Positions 53,889 to 62,844 of a stretch of 64,000 nt of DNA are shown piece after piece. Under the pieces are notes generated by a model. It was not told the origin of the DNA, did not search any database, and was given only the letters and a program-made list of their open reading frames with translations. The position numbers and the translations under genes were made by a program. The stretch is from Paenibacillus sp. Lineage in GTDB: Bacteria; Bacillota; Bacilli; Paenibacillales; NBRC-103111. Each line of letters opens with the position of its first letter. Within the stretch, counting starts at the first letter, position 1. The stretch is taken from the NCBI GenBank assembly GCA_031180825.1, contig JAPSLM010000004.1, positions 124,001 to 188,000 on the forward strand. The letters run 5' to 3'.

Positions 53889-55241
53889 TTGACGACGCAG
53901 CATAACGGATTACGCTTCGACATTTACGAGCGCGTGCATTTGTCCGAAGGGGCGATCGGCATTCAAGACTTGGAGGGAGTGGAGCTTGTTCCCCACATTC
54001 AGGTGATTCCGCAAGGGGACCAAGCCCTGCTCCGCGGCAATCTGTTTTTGACCGGGACCTTTATCGACGAGCTGGGCCGCAGCGATCAGACGTTGGAGCA
54101 TCTGATACCGGTCGAGATTACGCTGCCGATAAACCGGGTTCAACGGATGGAGGATATTGCAGTCGAGATCGAAAATTTTGACATCGATCTGCTGTCGTCC
54201 CGCAGCTTGAACATTACGGGAGTGCTGTCGCTTGCCGGTCTGGAGCTTGTGTCGGATGCGGGTCAGGATGTTTGGCGGGAAATGGAAAACGAAGTTGTAT
54301 TCGTTCACGAAGCCCGCGATCCGGGAACGGTTACTCTTGCGGAAGCGCCGGATGAGGCGTTTGGTGACGTTTCCGGCTTGTTCGATCCGGCGGACCAAGC
54401 CACGGCTGAAACGGAAGCTTGGGAGCTGCGAAGCGAGAGGGTGGAGCCGACGAGCAAGTGGCCGGCAGGGCCGAAGGCGCAGAGCGGTACGCAGCCTGCG
54501 CCGAACACGTATCAAGCAGCCCAGCAGAACGAGCCGCAGCCTGCGCCGAATGTGTTTCAGGCTGCCCAGCAGAGCGAGCCGCAGCCTGCGCCGAATGTGT
54601 TTCAAGCGGCCCAGCAGAACGAGCCGCAGCCTGCGCCGAATGTGTTTCAAGCGGCCCAGCAGAACGAGCCGCAGCCTGTGCCGAATGTGTTTCAAGCGGC
54701 CCAGCAGAAGGAGCCGCAGCCTGCGCCGAATGTAAGTCCGGCTCCGCTGTCCGCCCAAGAGACGGGGAAAGGGGCGGAGGCTTTAAAGCCGCAGGAAGCG
54801 CAAAAAACGAAAGAAGCCCCGACGGCCCAACCCTTCGGCGATCTTAGCCCGACCGCAGCGCCGGATAAAGACCTGAAGGTAGGCGTCGGCAGCAAAAAAA
54901 CGCCCGAGCCGCCGACGGCGCCCGCACCGCTGTACAAATCGTTCGGGCTGTCCAACTTGTTTAACATCGGCCCTTCCAAAAAGGAAAAGCGCGATCCGGA
55001 AGAAACGTTTGGAGAAGAAGCGGCGCCCGTGACGGAGAAGGTGGAATGGAAAAACCTGCTGCTCACTTCCAAAGACGAGGAGCAGGGCTTCAAAAGGCTC
55101 CGGCTGTGCATCGTGCAAAAGGAAGAGACACTGGAGTCCATCGCGAAGCGTTATGATCTGAACCCTCGCGAAATCGCGCTCTACAACCGTCTCGGAGATA
55201 ATGAAGTTTCCGAAGGGCAAATCGTGTATATCCCGAAATGA
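53889..55241 (+). CDS. spoVID: Spore coat morphogenetic protein SpoVID
   Basis: 450 residues from TTG 53889 after GGAGGGAGG. The N-terminal domain of about 150 residues (LRFDIYERVHLSEGAIGIQDL, VEITLPINRV) and the C-terminal LysM (VQKEETLESIAKRYDLNPREI, about 400-450) fit SpoVID, which directs encasement of the forespore by coat layers through SpoIVA. Between them is a Gln, Pro, Ala-rich linker with five full and one partial copies of a 15-residue repeat. Gene order hemL...spoVID...valS agrees with Bacillus. A CATA box at 53781 could be a SigE -10, but this is weak. Confidence 0.88.
   Translation: MTTQHNGLRFDIYERVHLSEGAIGIQDLEGVELVPHIQVIPQGDQALLRGNLFLTGTFIDELGRSDQTLEHLIPVEITLPINRVQRMEDIAVEIENFDIDLLSSRSLNITGVLSLAGLELVSDAGQDVWREMENEVVFVHEARDPGTVTLAEAPDEAFGDVSGLFDPADQATAETEAWELRSERVEPTSKWPAGPKAQSGTQPAPNTYQAAQQNEPQPAPNVFQAAQQSEPQPAPNVFQAAQQNEPQPAPNVFQAAQQNEPQPVPNVFQAAQQKEPQPAPNVSPAPLSAQETGKGAEALKPQEAQKTKEAPTAQPFGDLSPTAAPDKDLKVGVGSKKTPEPPTAPAPLYKSFGLSNLFNIGPSKKEKRDPEETFGEEAAPVTEKVEWKNLLLTSKDEEQGFKRLRLCIVQKEETLESIAKRYDLNPREIALYNRLGDNEVSEGQIVYIPK
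54492..54731 (+). repeat. 45-bp minisatellite inside spoVID
   Basis: Five complete 45-bp units begin at 54492, 54537, 54582, 54627 and 54672, and a partial sixth begins at 54717. Each encodes QPAPNVFQAAQQNEP with small changes. Unit sequences are nearly identical at the DNA level, which points to recent expansion and probable strain-to-strain length variation. Confidence 0.95.
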
Positions 55242-55260
55242 AGCCGTTATTACAAAAATT

Positions 55261-55303
55261 CCCTCAGCCGAGCCAAAACAGGCTTGACCGGGGGCTTTTT
55301 TGG
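55261..55303 (+). terminator. Terminator after spoVID
   Basis: Interrupted stem with CCC, GCC and AGCC pairing AACAGGCT and GGGGG, followed by CTTTTTT. Confidence 0.6.
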
Positions 55304-55314
55304 TTATACTTGTA

Positions 55315-55343
55315 TTGACTCTGTCCTGACTATTGTTTATCAT
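55315..55343 (+). promoter_or_regulatory. Promoter of the valS T-box leader
   Basis: TTGACT at 55315-55320, 17-bp spacer, TATCAT at 55338-55343. Confidence 0.75.
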
Positions 55344-55349
55344 AGTACG

Positions 55350-55640
55350 CATAGATGCAAGCAAAAACGCGGAAAGGGAATAGTAGACAGCGAACCCTTC
55401 AGAGAGCGGAGCCGGCAAGAGCTGGAAGGTTCCGCAGGACGTACCTGTCGAAGTCGCCCCGGAGTTGTCGAATTGAAAGCGGAAGCTCTAGATTCGGCCG
55501 GTCACAGCCGTTATCTGTTCAAGTGCCGCTCGGATGAAAGGGAAGCCTCCGGCTTCTCGAAGCACGGGCGGAATAAAGGTGGTACCACGGAAGCGAGAGC
55601 CTTTCGTCCTTTGCGGCGGAAGGCTTTTATTTGTTTGTCG
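55350..55640 (+). promoter_or_regulatory. T-box riboswitch controlling valS
   Basis: The leader has GGGAATAGTAGACAGCG, the AGTAGA bulge of stem I, followed by further stem I sequence. The T-box AAAGGTGGTACCACGG is at 55575-55590 (consensus AAnGGTGGnACCGCG). A terminator AGCCTTTCGTCC / GGCGGAAGGCT follows at about 55598-55628 with a TTTTATTTGTTT tail. Two GTC valine triplets (55447-55449 and 55453-55455) lie where the specifier could be. Uncharged tRNA-Val would favour read-through into valS. Confidence 0.92.
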
Positions 55641-55798
55641 CCATTTCTCCGGCGCGGATCGCTTTCGTTGCGGCGACGGGCGGGGGAGACCGGAGTGAAA
55701 AAGGCAGCTGCGCTCCTGCAGATGAACTCTCTCCGATCGTATGGCAAAGCTGAAAACTCAAAACAAACCACAATTATGTACACTTGGAGGTTGCAGTG

Positions 55799-58468
55799 AT
55801 GGAAGAAACCAAACAAGCGGCGCCGGAAACGGTCATGCCGACAACCTACGATCCGAAGGAAGCCGAGAAAAAATGGTACGATTATTGGCTCAAAGGACAA
55901 TATTTTAAAGCGGGGCAGCGTCAGGATGCGAAGCCGTATACGATGGTAATTCCGCCTCCGAATGTCACCGGGATGCTGCATATCGGGCATGCGCTCGATT
56001 TTACGCTGCAGGATATCATGGCCCGAACCAAACGGATGCAGGGCTACGATACCTTGTGGCTGCCCGGCTCCGACCATGCGGGTATTGCGACGCAAACGAA
56101 GGTGGAGCAGAAGCTTCGCGAGGAAGGAATCACACGGTACGACCTTGGCCGCGAGAAGTTTCTGGAAAAGGTTTGGGAATGGAAGGAGCATTACGCCGAA
56201 ACGATTCGCGAGCAATGGGCCAAAATGGGCTTTTCGCTCGACTATTCCCGCGAACGGTTCACGCTGGACGAAGGGCTGTCCAAGGCGGTGCGCGAAGTAT
56301 TCGTCCGCTTATACGAAAAAGGGCTGATCTACCGGGGCAAATATATCATCAACTGGGACCCGGCCGCCCGCACGGCCCTTTCCGACATCGAAGTCGAATA
56401 CAAAGAGGTTCAGGGCGCGCTGTATCATTTGAAATATCCGGTGAAGGACAGCGATGAATTCATCATCGTGGCGACCACCCGTCCGGAAACGATGCTCGGA
56501 GATACGGCCGTCGCGGTACATCCGGAGGATGAGCGATACAAGCACCTGATCGGCAAAACGCTTGTGCTTCCGATTATCGGCCGCGAAATTCCGATCGTCG
56601 GCGACGACTACGTCGAGAAGGAATTCGGCAGCGGCGCGGTGAAAATTACGCCGGCGCACGACCCGAACGATTTCGAGGTAGGCAGACGCCACAACCTTCC
56701 GCAGGTGCTCGTGATGGACGAATCCGGCAAAATGAACGAAAATGCCGGCAAGTATCAGGGCATGGACCGCTTCGAGTGCCGCAAGCAGATCGTAGCGGAT
56801 ATGAAAGAGCTTGGCGTGCTGATCAAAATCGAGGACCACGTGCACCAGGTCGGGCACAGCGAGCGCAGCGGCGCCGTCGTGGAGCCGTATTTGTCCACGC
56901 AGTGGTTCGTTAAAATGAAGCCGCTCGCCGAGCGCGCCATCGAATCGCAGAAATCGGGCCAGGGCGCAAACTTCGTACCGGACCGGTTCGAAAAAATATA
57001 TTTGCACTGGATCGAAAACATTCGCGACTGGTGCATTTCCCGCCAGCTGTGGTGGGGACACCGCATTCCGGCATGGTACTGCGGCGATTGCGGCGAAATG
57101 ACCGTCTCCCGCGAGGACGCTGCCGTATGTTCGCATTGCGGCGGCAAGCATCTGACCCAGGACAACGATGTGCTGGATACCTGGTTCAGCTCCGCGCTGT
57201 GGCCGTTCTCCACGCTTGGCTGGCCGGAGCAGACGGAAGATCTGAAGCGTTATTACCCGACCGATCTGCTTGTGACGGGCTACGATATCATTTATTTCTG
57301 GGTGGCGCGGATGATTTTCAGCGGGCTCGAATACACGGGCCAAATTCCGTTCAAAGACGTGCTGATTCACGGGCTCGTCCGGGACGCGGAAGGCCGCAAA
57401 ATGTCCAAGTCGCTCGGCAACGGCGTCGATCCGCTTGAGGTGATCGAGAAGTACGGTGCCGACGCCATGCGCTTTATGATTTCCACCGGCTCCACGCCGG
57501 GACAAGATCTCCGCTTCCGCTGGGAGAAGGTGGAGCAGGCGCGCAACTTTGCCAACAAAATTTGGAACGCTTCGCGCTTCGTTCTGATGAACCTGGGCGA
57601 TTTCAAAGCGTCGGATATCGACCTGAGCGGCGAGCTCGGTACGGCCGACCGCTGGATTTTGCACCGTTTGAACGAAACCGTCCGCGAAGTGACCCGGCTG
57701 ATCGATTCCTACGAATTCGGCGAAACCGGACGTCTGCTTTATAACTTCATCTGGGACGATCTGTGCGACTGGTATATCGAATTCAGCAAACTGTCCTTGT
57801 ACGGCAGCGACGAAGCGGCGAAGAAAACGACGAAATCCGTGCTGGCTTATGTTCTGGACCGCACGATGCGGTTGATTCATCCGTTCATGCCGTTTATCAG
57901 CGAGGAAATTTGGCAGCATCTGCCGCATGAAGGCGAGACGATCACGCTTGCTGCTTGGCCGACGGTCGAGTCGCGCTTTGAAGCGGCCGAAGCGGTGCGC
58001 GAGATGGAGCTGCTGATGGACATCATCCGGACGGTGCGCAATATTCGTGCGGAAGTGAACGTGCCGATGAGCAAAAAGGTCGAACTGCTCGTGAAGCCTG
58101 CGGGCGAAGAGGCGCTGGCGATTCTGAAGCGCAACGAGGAATACGTACGGCGTTTCTGCAACACGTCCGCGCTTTCCATCGAGCTTGGGCTGGCTACGCC
58201 GGAAAAAGCGATGACAGGCATCGTGACCGGGGCGGAGCTGTTCTTGCCGCTTGCGGGGCTGATCGACATTGCCCAGGAAATAGCGCGTTTGGAAAAAGAG
58301 CTTGCGACGCTGCATGGCGAGGTTGACCGGATCGAGAAAAAGCTGGCTAACCCAGGCTTCGTTGCCAAAGCGCCGGCCAAAGTCATCGACGAGGAGAAAG
58401 CCAAGCTCGCCGATTATGCGGATAAACGGGACAAAGTGTCGGCCCGGCTGGCCGAACTGAGAGGATGA
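55799..58468 (+). CDS. valS: Valyl-tRNA synthetase
   Basis: 889 residues, class Ia. HIGH motif in [15 protein letters not shown] (about residue 60), KMSKS in [17 protein letters not shown] (about 534), an editing domain in between ([14 protein letters not shown]), zinc-type cysteines in WYCGDCGE and CSHCGG, and the C-terminal coiled coil typical of ValRS ([22 protein letters not shown]). ATG 55799 follows TTGGAGG. It ends by overlapping folC by four bases (ATGA), so folC is cotranscribed. Under T-box control. Confidence 0.98.
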   Translation: MEETKQAAPETVMPTTYDPKEAEKKWYDYWLKGQYFKAGQRQDAKPYTMVIPPPNVTGMLHIGHALDFTLQDIMARTKRMQGYDTLWLPGSDHAGIATQTKVEQKLREEGITRYDLGREKFLEKVWEWKEHYAETIREQWAKMGFSLDYSRERFTLDEGLSKAVREVFVRLYEKGLIYRGKYIINWDPAARTALSDIEVEYKEVQGALYHLKYPVKDSDEFIIVATTRPETMLGDTAVAVHPEDERYKHLIGKTLVLPIIGREIPIVGDDYVEKEFGSGAVKITPAHDPNDFEVGRRHNLPQVLVMDESGKMNENAGKYQGMDRFECRKQIVADMKELGVLIKIEDHVHQVGHSERSGAVVEPYLSTQWFVKMKPLAERAIESQKSGQGANFVPDRFEKIYLHWIENIRDWCISRQLWWGHRIPAWYCGDCGEMTVSREDAAVCSHCGGKHLTQDNDVLDTWFSSALWPFSTLGWPEQTEDLKRYYPTDLLVTGYDIIYFWVARMIFSGLEYTGQIPFKDVLIHGLVRDAEGRKMSKSLGNGVDPLEVIEKYGADAMRFMISTGSTPGQDLRFRWEKVEQARNFANKIWNASRFVLMNLGDFKASDIDLSGELGTADRWILHRLNETVREVTRLIDSYEFGETGRLLYNFIWDDLCDWYIEFSKLSLYGSDEAAKKTTKSVLAYVLDRTMRLIHPFMPFISEEIWQHLPHEGETITLAAWPTVESRFEAAEAVREMELLMDIIRTVRNIRAEVNVPMSKKVELLVKPAGEEALAILKRNEEYVRRFCNTSALSIELGLATPEKAMTGIVTGAELFLPLAGLIDIAQEIARLEKELATLHGEVDRIEKKLANPGFVAKAPAKVIDEEKAKLADYADKRDKVSARLAELRG

Positions 58469-58473
58469 GCATC

Positions 58474-59853
58474 ATGAGCGAAACACAGCTAAGCGTTAAC
58501 GAAAGGCCGTTTCGGACGGCGCGGGAAGCGATCGACTGGGTTGTCCGGTTTATTCCTCTGGCGGGAATCAAGCCGGGACTGGAACGGATGGAGCGGCTCA
58601 TGGAGCTGCTCGACCATCCTCACCGGCGCCTCAAGTTTATTCATGTCGCCGGCACGAACGGCAAGGGATCGGTTTGCGCCTATTTGACCGAAGCGATCCG
58701 CGCATGCGGCTACGATGTCGGGACGTTCACCTCTCCTTACATTCAAAGCTACAACGAGCGCATTCGGCTCAACGGGGTCAATATCCCGGACGAAGACCTG
58801 CTGAAGGTGGTCAATAAAATCAAGCCGCTCGTCGATCGGGTGGCAGAGGAGTTCGGGCAGCCGTCGATGTTCGAGATTTCGACCGTGGTCGCGATCGAAT
58901 ATTTTGCCCGCACCGCTTATCCCGATTTCGTCGTCTGGGAAACGGGGCTCGGCGGCCGTTTGGATTCGACGAATATCGTGACGCCGCTCGTCTCCGTCAT
59001 TACGAATATCGGCCACGACCATATGGATTTTCTCGGCGATACGCTGGAGAAAATCGCGGCCGAGAAAGCGGGCATTATCAAAGCCGGCGTCCCGGTCGTA
59101 AGCGCCGTGGAGCAGCCGGAGGTCATGCGGGTCGTCGAAGAAGCGGCCAAAGCGAAGAACAGCACGCTGTATTTGCTGGGCCGGGAATTCCGCTATGAAA
59201 CGATCTCGACCAAGGAAAACGAGCAGACGTTTCGGTTTACCGGCACGTTCCGGGACATTCCGGACGCAGCCATTTCCATGAACGGCCCGCATCAGTTGAA
59301 AAACGCGGCGGTGGCGCTAATGACGCTTGAGGTGCTGCGGCAATATTATGCGCTGATCGTGGAAGACGAGGATCTGCTTCGCGCCATGAAATCGGCGCAG
59401 TGGCCGGGGCGTTTGGAGATGGTGTCGCAGGAGCCGCGCATTTTGATCGACGGCGCGCACAACCCCGAGGGAGCGGAGTCTCTTGCCGCCGCGCTGAAGG
59501 AAACGTATTCGTACAATAGGCTCCATTTTATGATGGGAATGCTGACGAACAAGAATCATACGGGCTATTTGAGGCATATACTACCAATAGTGGATACGCT
59601 TATCCTAACCGAGCCGAATTGGCTGAAAAAGGCCGCTGCCGAAGATCTGGCCGGACTGGCCAAATCGCTTCTGGCGGAGTGCGGGAGGCACGACGTGGAA
59701 GTGATCGTGGAACCCGATTGGAAGACGGGGCTGGAGCGGCTTAAACGCTTGACGGCACAGGACGACCTGGCTGTCGTCTCCGGCACGTTATATTTGATAG
59801 GGGACGTCCGTTCCTGGATCAAGCATCAATCCGATTCTGAAAAAGGCTGGTGA
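58474..59853 (+). CDS. folC: Folylpolyglutamate/dihydrofolate synthase
   Basis: 459 residues of the Mur ligase fold. P-loop HVAGTNGKGSVCAYL near residue 55, TSPYIQSYNERIRL, the metal-binding loop VVWETGLGGRLDSTN and VITNIGHDHMDFLG. Adds glutamate to folates in the cytosol. ATG 58474 is chosen since GAGAGG is 10 nt upstream; ATG 58465, which overlaps the valS stop as ATGA, has the site too close. The stop at 59853 overlaps the murC GTG. Confidence 0.95.
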   Translation: MSETQLSVNERPFRTAREAIDWVVRFIPLAGIKPGLERMERLMELLDHPHRRLKFIHVAGTNGKGSVCAYLTEAIRACGYDVGTFTSPYIQSYNERIRLNGVNIPDEDLLKVVNKIKPLVDRVAEEFGQPSMFEISTVVAIEYFARTAYPDFVVWETGLGGRLDSTNIVTPLVSVITNIGHDHMDFLGDTLEKIAAEKAGIIKAGVPVVSAVEQPEVMRVVEEAAKAKNSTLYLLGREFRYETISTKENEQTFRFTGTFRDIPDAAISMNGPHQLKNAAVALMTLEVLRQYYALIVEDEDLLRAMKSAQWPGRLEMVSQEPRILIDGAHNPEGAESLAAALKETYSYNRLHFMMGMLTNKNHTGYLRHILPIVDTLILTEPNWLKKAAAEDLAGLAKSLLAECGRHDVEVIVEPDWKTGLERLKRLTAQDDLAVVSGTLYLIGDVRSWIKHQSDSEKGW

Positions 59854-61241
59854 ACGCAGGCGTGAATACATCGGAGCATATCCATTTTATCGGCATCGGC
59901 GGGTACGGCATGAGTGCCATTGCCAAGGTGATGCTGGAAATGGGCTACCAAGTTTCGGGATCCGATTTGGCGCAACAGGAGCTGACGGAGAAGCTTGCGG
60001 CCAAAGGGGCGCAAGTGTTCATCGGGCACGAGGCGCAAAATGTGAAAGGCGCGGACGTTGTCGTATATTCCACGGCTTTGGCCAAGGATAATGTCGAAAT
60101 GGCGGCGGCGGAGGAACTGAACATTCCGATTCTGCACCGTTCGCAAATGCTGGCGAGACTGATGAACGCCAAAAAAGGCATCGCGGTTGCGGGCGCGCAC
60201 GGAAAGACGACCACGTCGTCGATGATTGCGCTCGTCCTCGAGCGCTGCGGCTTGGACCCGACCTTCATCATCGGCGGGGAAATCATGAACGTGGGAAGCA
60301 ATGCCAAGGCGGGGAAAGGCGATTGGGTCGTCGCGGAAGCGGACGAGAGCGACGGTTCGTTTTTGCAGTACCAGCCTGCCATCGCCTTGGTCAATAATAT
60401 TGAAGCGGATCATCTGGAAAACTACGACGGCAATTTTGAGAATTTGAAAAAAGCCTATGCGCAGTTTTTAAGCCAGGTGAAAGAGGACGGCAAGGCTGTC
60501 GTCTGTTTGGACGACCAATACTTGAGAGAGATGATCTCCAGCGTGAATAGCGAGGTCATTACGTATGCGATCGAGGCGCAAGCGGACTTTACGGCACGGA
60601 ACATCGTGCTTGGCGACCGTAAAGTATCCTTCGATGTCATACGCGGCGCCGAGGCGCTCGGAACGATTCATCTGTCCGTACCGGGCAAGCACAACGTCTA
60701 CAATGCGCTCGCTACGCTGATTACTTGCATGGAAGCGGGGCTGTCCTTCGGCCGGATTGCGGAAGCGATTACCGAGTTTCGGGGAGCCAAGCGGCGTTTT
60801 CAGGTGCTCGGAGAAGTGGACGATATTCTGGTGATCGACGATTACGCGCACCATCCGACTGAAATCGAAGCGACGATTCAGGCGGCCAAAGCGACCGGCA
60901 AACGGATTGTCGCCGTCTTTCAGCCTCAGCGTTACACGCGGACGTACTTTTTGTTCGAGCAGTTCAGCCGCGCGTTTCCCGAGGCGGATGAAGTGATTAT
61001 TACCGATATCTACTCGCCGGCGGGCGAGAAGCAGATCGAAGGCATCGATTCGGCGAAGCTCGTAGAGCTGATTCGTCAGAACAGCAATGCTAACGTGCGC
61101 TATGTCCCGACGAAAGAGCAGGTGCAGGCGTATTTGCTGAATTCCGTGCGTCCCGGCGATTTGGTGATTACGATGGGCGCGGGAGACATATGGAAGGCGG
61201 CGGCCGGTCTGGCCGAAGCATTGACGGACCGCTTGGCTTAG
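59850..61241 (+). CDS. murC: UDP-N-acetylmuramate-L-alanine ligase
   Basis: 463 residues; first amino-acid addition of the peptidoglycan precursor. N-terminal Rossmann IHFIGIGGYGMSAIA, ATP loop VAGAHGKTTTSSMIA, VAEADESDGSFL, and the C-terminal YAHHPTEIEATI and FQPQRYTRT blocks. GTG 59850 overlaps the folC stop (GTGA); GTG 59862 is a possible alternative start, both with weak binding sites. The folC-murC coupling is not the B. subtilis order. A terminator follows. Confidence 0.96.
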   Translation: MNAGVNTSEHIHFIGIGGYGMSAIAKVMLEMGYQVSGSDLAQQELTEKLAAKGAQVFIGHEAQNVKGADVVVYSTALAKDNVEMAAAEELNIPILHRSQMLARLMNAKKGIAVAGAHGKTTTSSMIALVLERCGLDPTFIIGGEIMNVGSNAKAGKGDWVVAEADESDGSFLQYQPAIALVNNIEADHLENYDGNFENLKKAYAQFLSQVKEDGKAVVCLDDQYLREMISSVNSEVITYAIEAQADFTARNIVLGDRKVSFDVIRGAEALGTIHLSVPGKHNVYNALATLITCMEAGLSFGRIAEAITEFRGAKRRFQVLGEVDDILVIDDYAHHPTEIEATIQAAKATGKRIVAVFQPQRYTRTYFLFEQFSRAFPEADEVIITDIYSPAGEKQIEGIDSAKLVELIRQNSNANVRYVPTKEQVQAYLLNSVRPGDLVITMGAGDIWKAAAGLAEALTDRLA

Positions 61242-61257
61242 CAGATATAAAACGATA

Positions 61258-61304
61258 ACCTCCGGAAAGCCGTTCTTGTTGACGGCGAAGCCGGGGGTTT
61301 TTTG
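61258..61304 (+). terminator. Terminator after murC
   Basis: AACCTCCGG...GCCG / CGGC...CCGGGGGTT, followed by TTTTTT. Confidence 0.85.
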
Positions 61305-61436
61305 TATGGAACGGCGTTTTATCCTACGGGTGGAAGGGACCGGAAGAGGAGGCTTGGTCTGCGTTGACCGGTTCTATTTGCGGGCCGACTCTCATAGTCT
61401 AGTAATACGAATATGGGACAAGGGAGAGTTGACGCA

Positions 61437-62762
61437 ATGAACAAGACCAAGATGACGTTTCGTTTCCACAAGGACGGGCAGCGGCAATTACGGCAGGAGA
61501 CGGACAGCAGGCCGCAGGTTATCCCGCTTCGCCCGGAAGAATATACCGTAGTGGAGCCCCGGGCTGACGAGAGCCGTGGGGAGCCGGACAAGCCGCCGGT
61601 GGAGACCGGAAAAATAAAAGGATCGACGTGGACCGGACCTGCGCTTAACGAATACACGACCGATTTCGGCGATTGGCAGAGCTCCTTCGAGTCGGAGACG
61701 CACCGTGTCGAGCAATTGATTCGCGAATCGGGCGGCGGCCGGCCGTTCGATCCGGAAACGGGTTACGTCGAGCGGCAGAATCCGACCGGCGGCATGGAGC
61801 GGACGCACCGGCCTTACGCTCGGGAGGAATCGGCCTATTTCAGGCGAACGCCGGGCGGCGGCTCTTGGCTCCGAATCGCCGCTTCCGTCGCCGGAGCGGT
61901 GGTCACGGGCGTCGCGTTCGGTTTTTTGGTCTTGTCGATGTTTTCGGGCGGCACGGACTCCGGTAAAATAACGTCGCCTGGCGGCACGGCGACCGCCCAG
62001 CAAGGGAACAAGGGAGCAGGGGCCGGAGGGACGGCTTCCGCAGGAGAGACGTCCGGTAAAACGGGCGACGCGGCAGCCAAGCCCGGCGGTGCGGATTCGG
62101 CGGCTCCGGCGAGCAGCTCGGCGGTCGGAGTGACGGTGCAGATCCCGGCGAAATCGTATGCCGTATTGCAAGGCGGAGTATTCAGCAGCGCGCAGGGAGC
62201 CGAAGCCGCGGCTGCGGATTTTCGCAAGAAAGGGCTCGCGGGAGCGGTGGAAGCGGGGGAAAAGCACCCGGTTTATGTGGGAATGGCGGGAACCCGGGAT
62301 GAGGCTTTGGGGCTATCGCAAGCCTATCAGCACCAAAATATCGAGGTGATCGTCAAGACACTCGATGTACCTGCGGTCACGAAAGTCCAATGGAACGGGA
62401 AGCAGGTAGAGGTGTTTGCCAATTATATCGCGCAAGGAGACAAGCTTGTGAGGCTCATTACGGCGCAAACCGCTGCGCATGCGGCAGACGCCAAGCCGGA
62501 ACCGCTTGACGACAAAGCGCTGCAGTCGATCAAGACGACGCACCAAAGCTGGTCCCAGACGGTTACTGCCGTCAGCGACGGTCTGGGCGAAGCCGGGAAG
62601 AAGGCGCTGCCTAAACTGAACAATTCCTTGAATACGGCCGTGGCTTCGCTTGAGGAATACAAGAAGAATCCGTCTCCGGCATTTTTGTGGCAGGCGCAAA
62701 CGGCTGCGCTGCAGTATGTCGTGGCGGAGAAGGAATTGCTCAAAGCGGTTGCGCTGCCTTAA
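61437..62762 (+). CDS. spoIIB: SPOR-domain sporulation protein (SpoIIB-like)
   Basis: 441 residues. A long polar cytoplasmic part, one membrane helix at about 147-169 (IAASVAGAVVTGVAFGFLVL), a Gly, Ala, Thr-rich linker, then a SPOR domain at about 231-305 (YAVLQGGVFSSAQGAEAAAADFRKKG as its pattern) that binds denuded glycan, and a helical end. The layout and position after folC match SpoIIB, which helps localise engulfment proteins to the sporulation septum. ATG 61437 follows GGGAGAG. Sequence similarity beyond layout could not be tested, so it might be another SPOR protein. Confidence 0.75.
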   Translation: MNKTKMTFRFHKDGQRQLRQETDSRPQVIPLRPEEYTVVEPRADESRGEPDKPPVETGKIKGSTWTGPALNEYTTDFGDWQSSFESETHRVEQLIRESGGGRPFDPETGYVERQNPTGGMERTHRPYAREESAYFRRTPGGGSWLRIAASVAGAVVTGVAFGFLVLSMFSGGTDSGKITSPGGTATAQQGNKGAGAGGTASAGETSGKTGDAAAKPGGADSAAPASSSAVGVTVQIPAKSYAVLQGGVFSSAQGAEAAAADFRKKGLAGAVEAGEKHPVYVGMAGTRDEALGLSQAYQHQNIEVIVKTLDVPAVTKVQWNGKQVEVFANYIAQGDKLVRLITAQTAAHAADAKPEPLDDKALQSIKTTHQSWSQTVTAVSDGLGEAGKKALPKLNNSLNTAVASLEEYKKNPSPAFLWQAQTAALQYVVAEKELLKAVALP

Positions 62763-62793
62763 CCTTCTGACGGGCATACGCAGCGGGTGCGCA

Positions 62794-62826
62794 CGAAAAA
62801 GCCGTCCGATCCGGACGGCTTTTTCG
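62794..62826. terminator. Bidirectional terminator
   Basis: CGAAAAAGCCGTCCG-ATC-CGGACGGCTTTTTCG, 15 perfect pairs with a 3-nt loop, between convergent genes. Confidence 0.95.
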
Positions 62827-62844
62827 TTGGGTACTGCAACTTGC

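Noticed and set aside
54492-54731. Possible CRISPR array
   Set aside because: Units are directly adjacent 45-bp repeats in frame with spoVID, without spacers; it is a coding minisatellite.
56309-58315. 668-codon minus-strand frame across valS
   Set aside because: Long only because GC-rich coding DNA leaves few stops on the opposite strand; valS motifs are complete.
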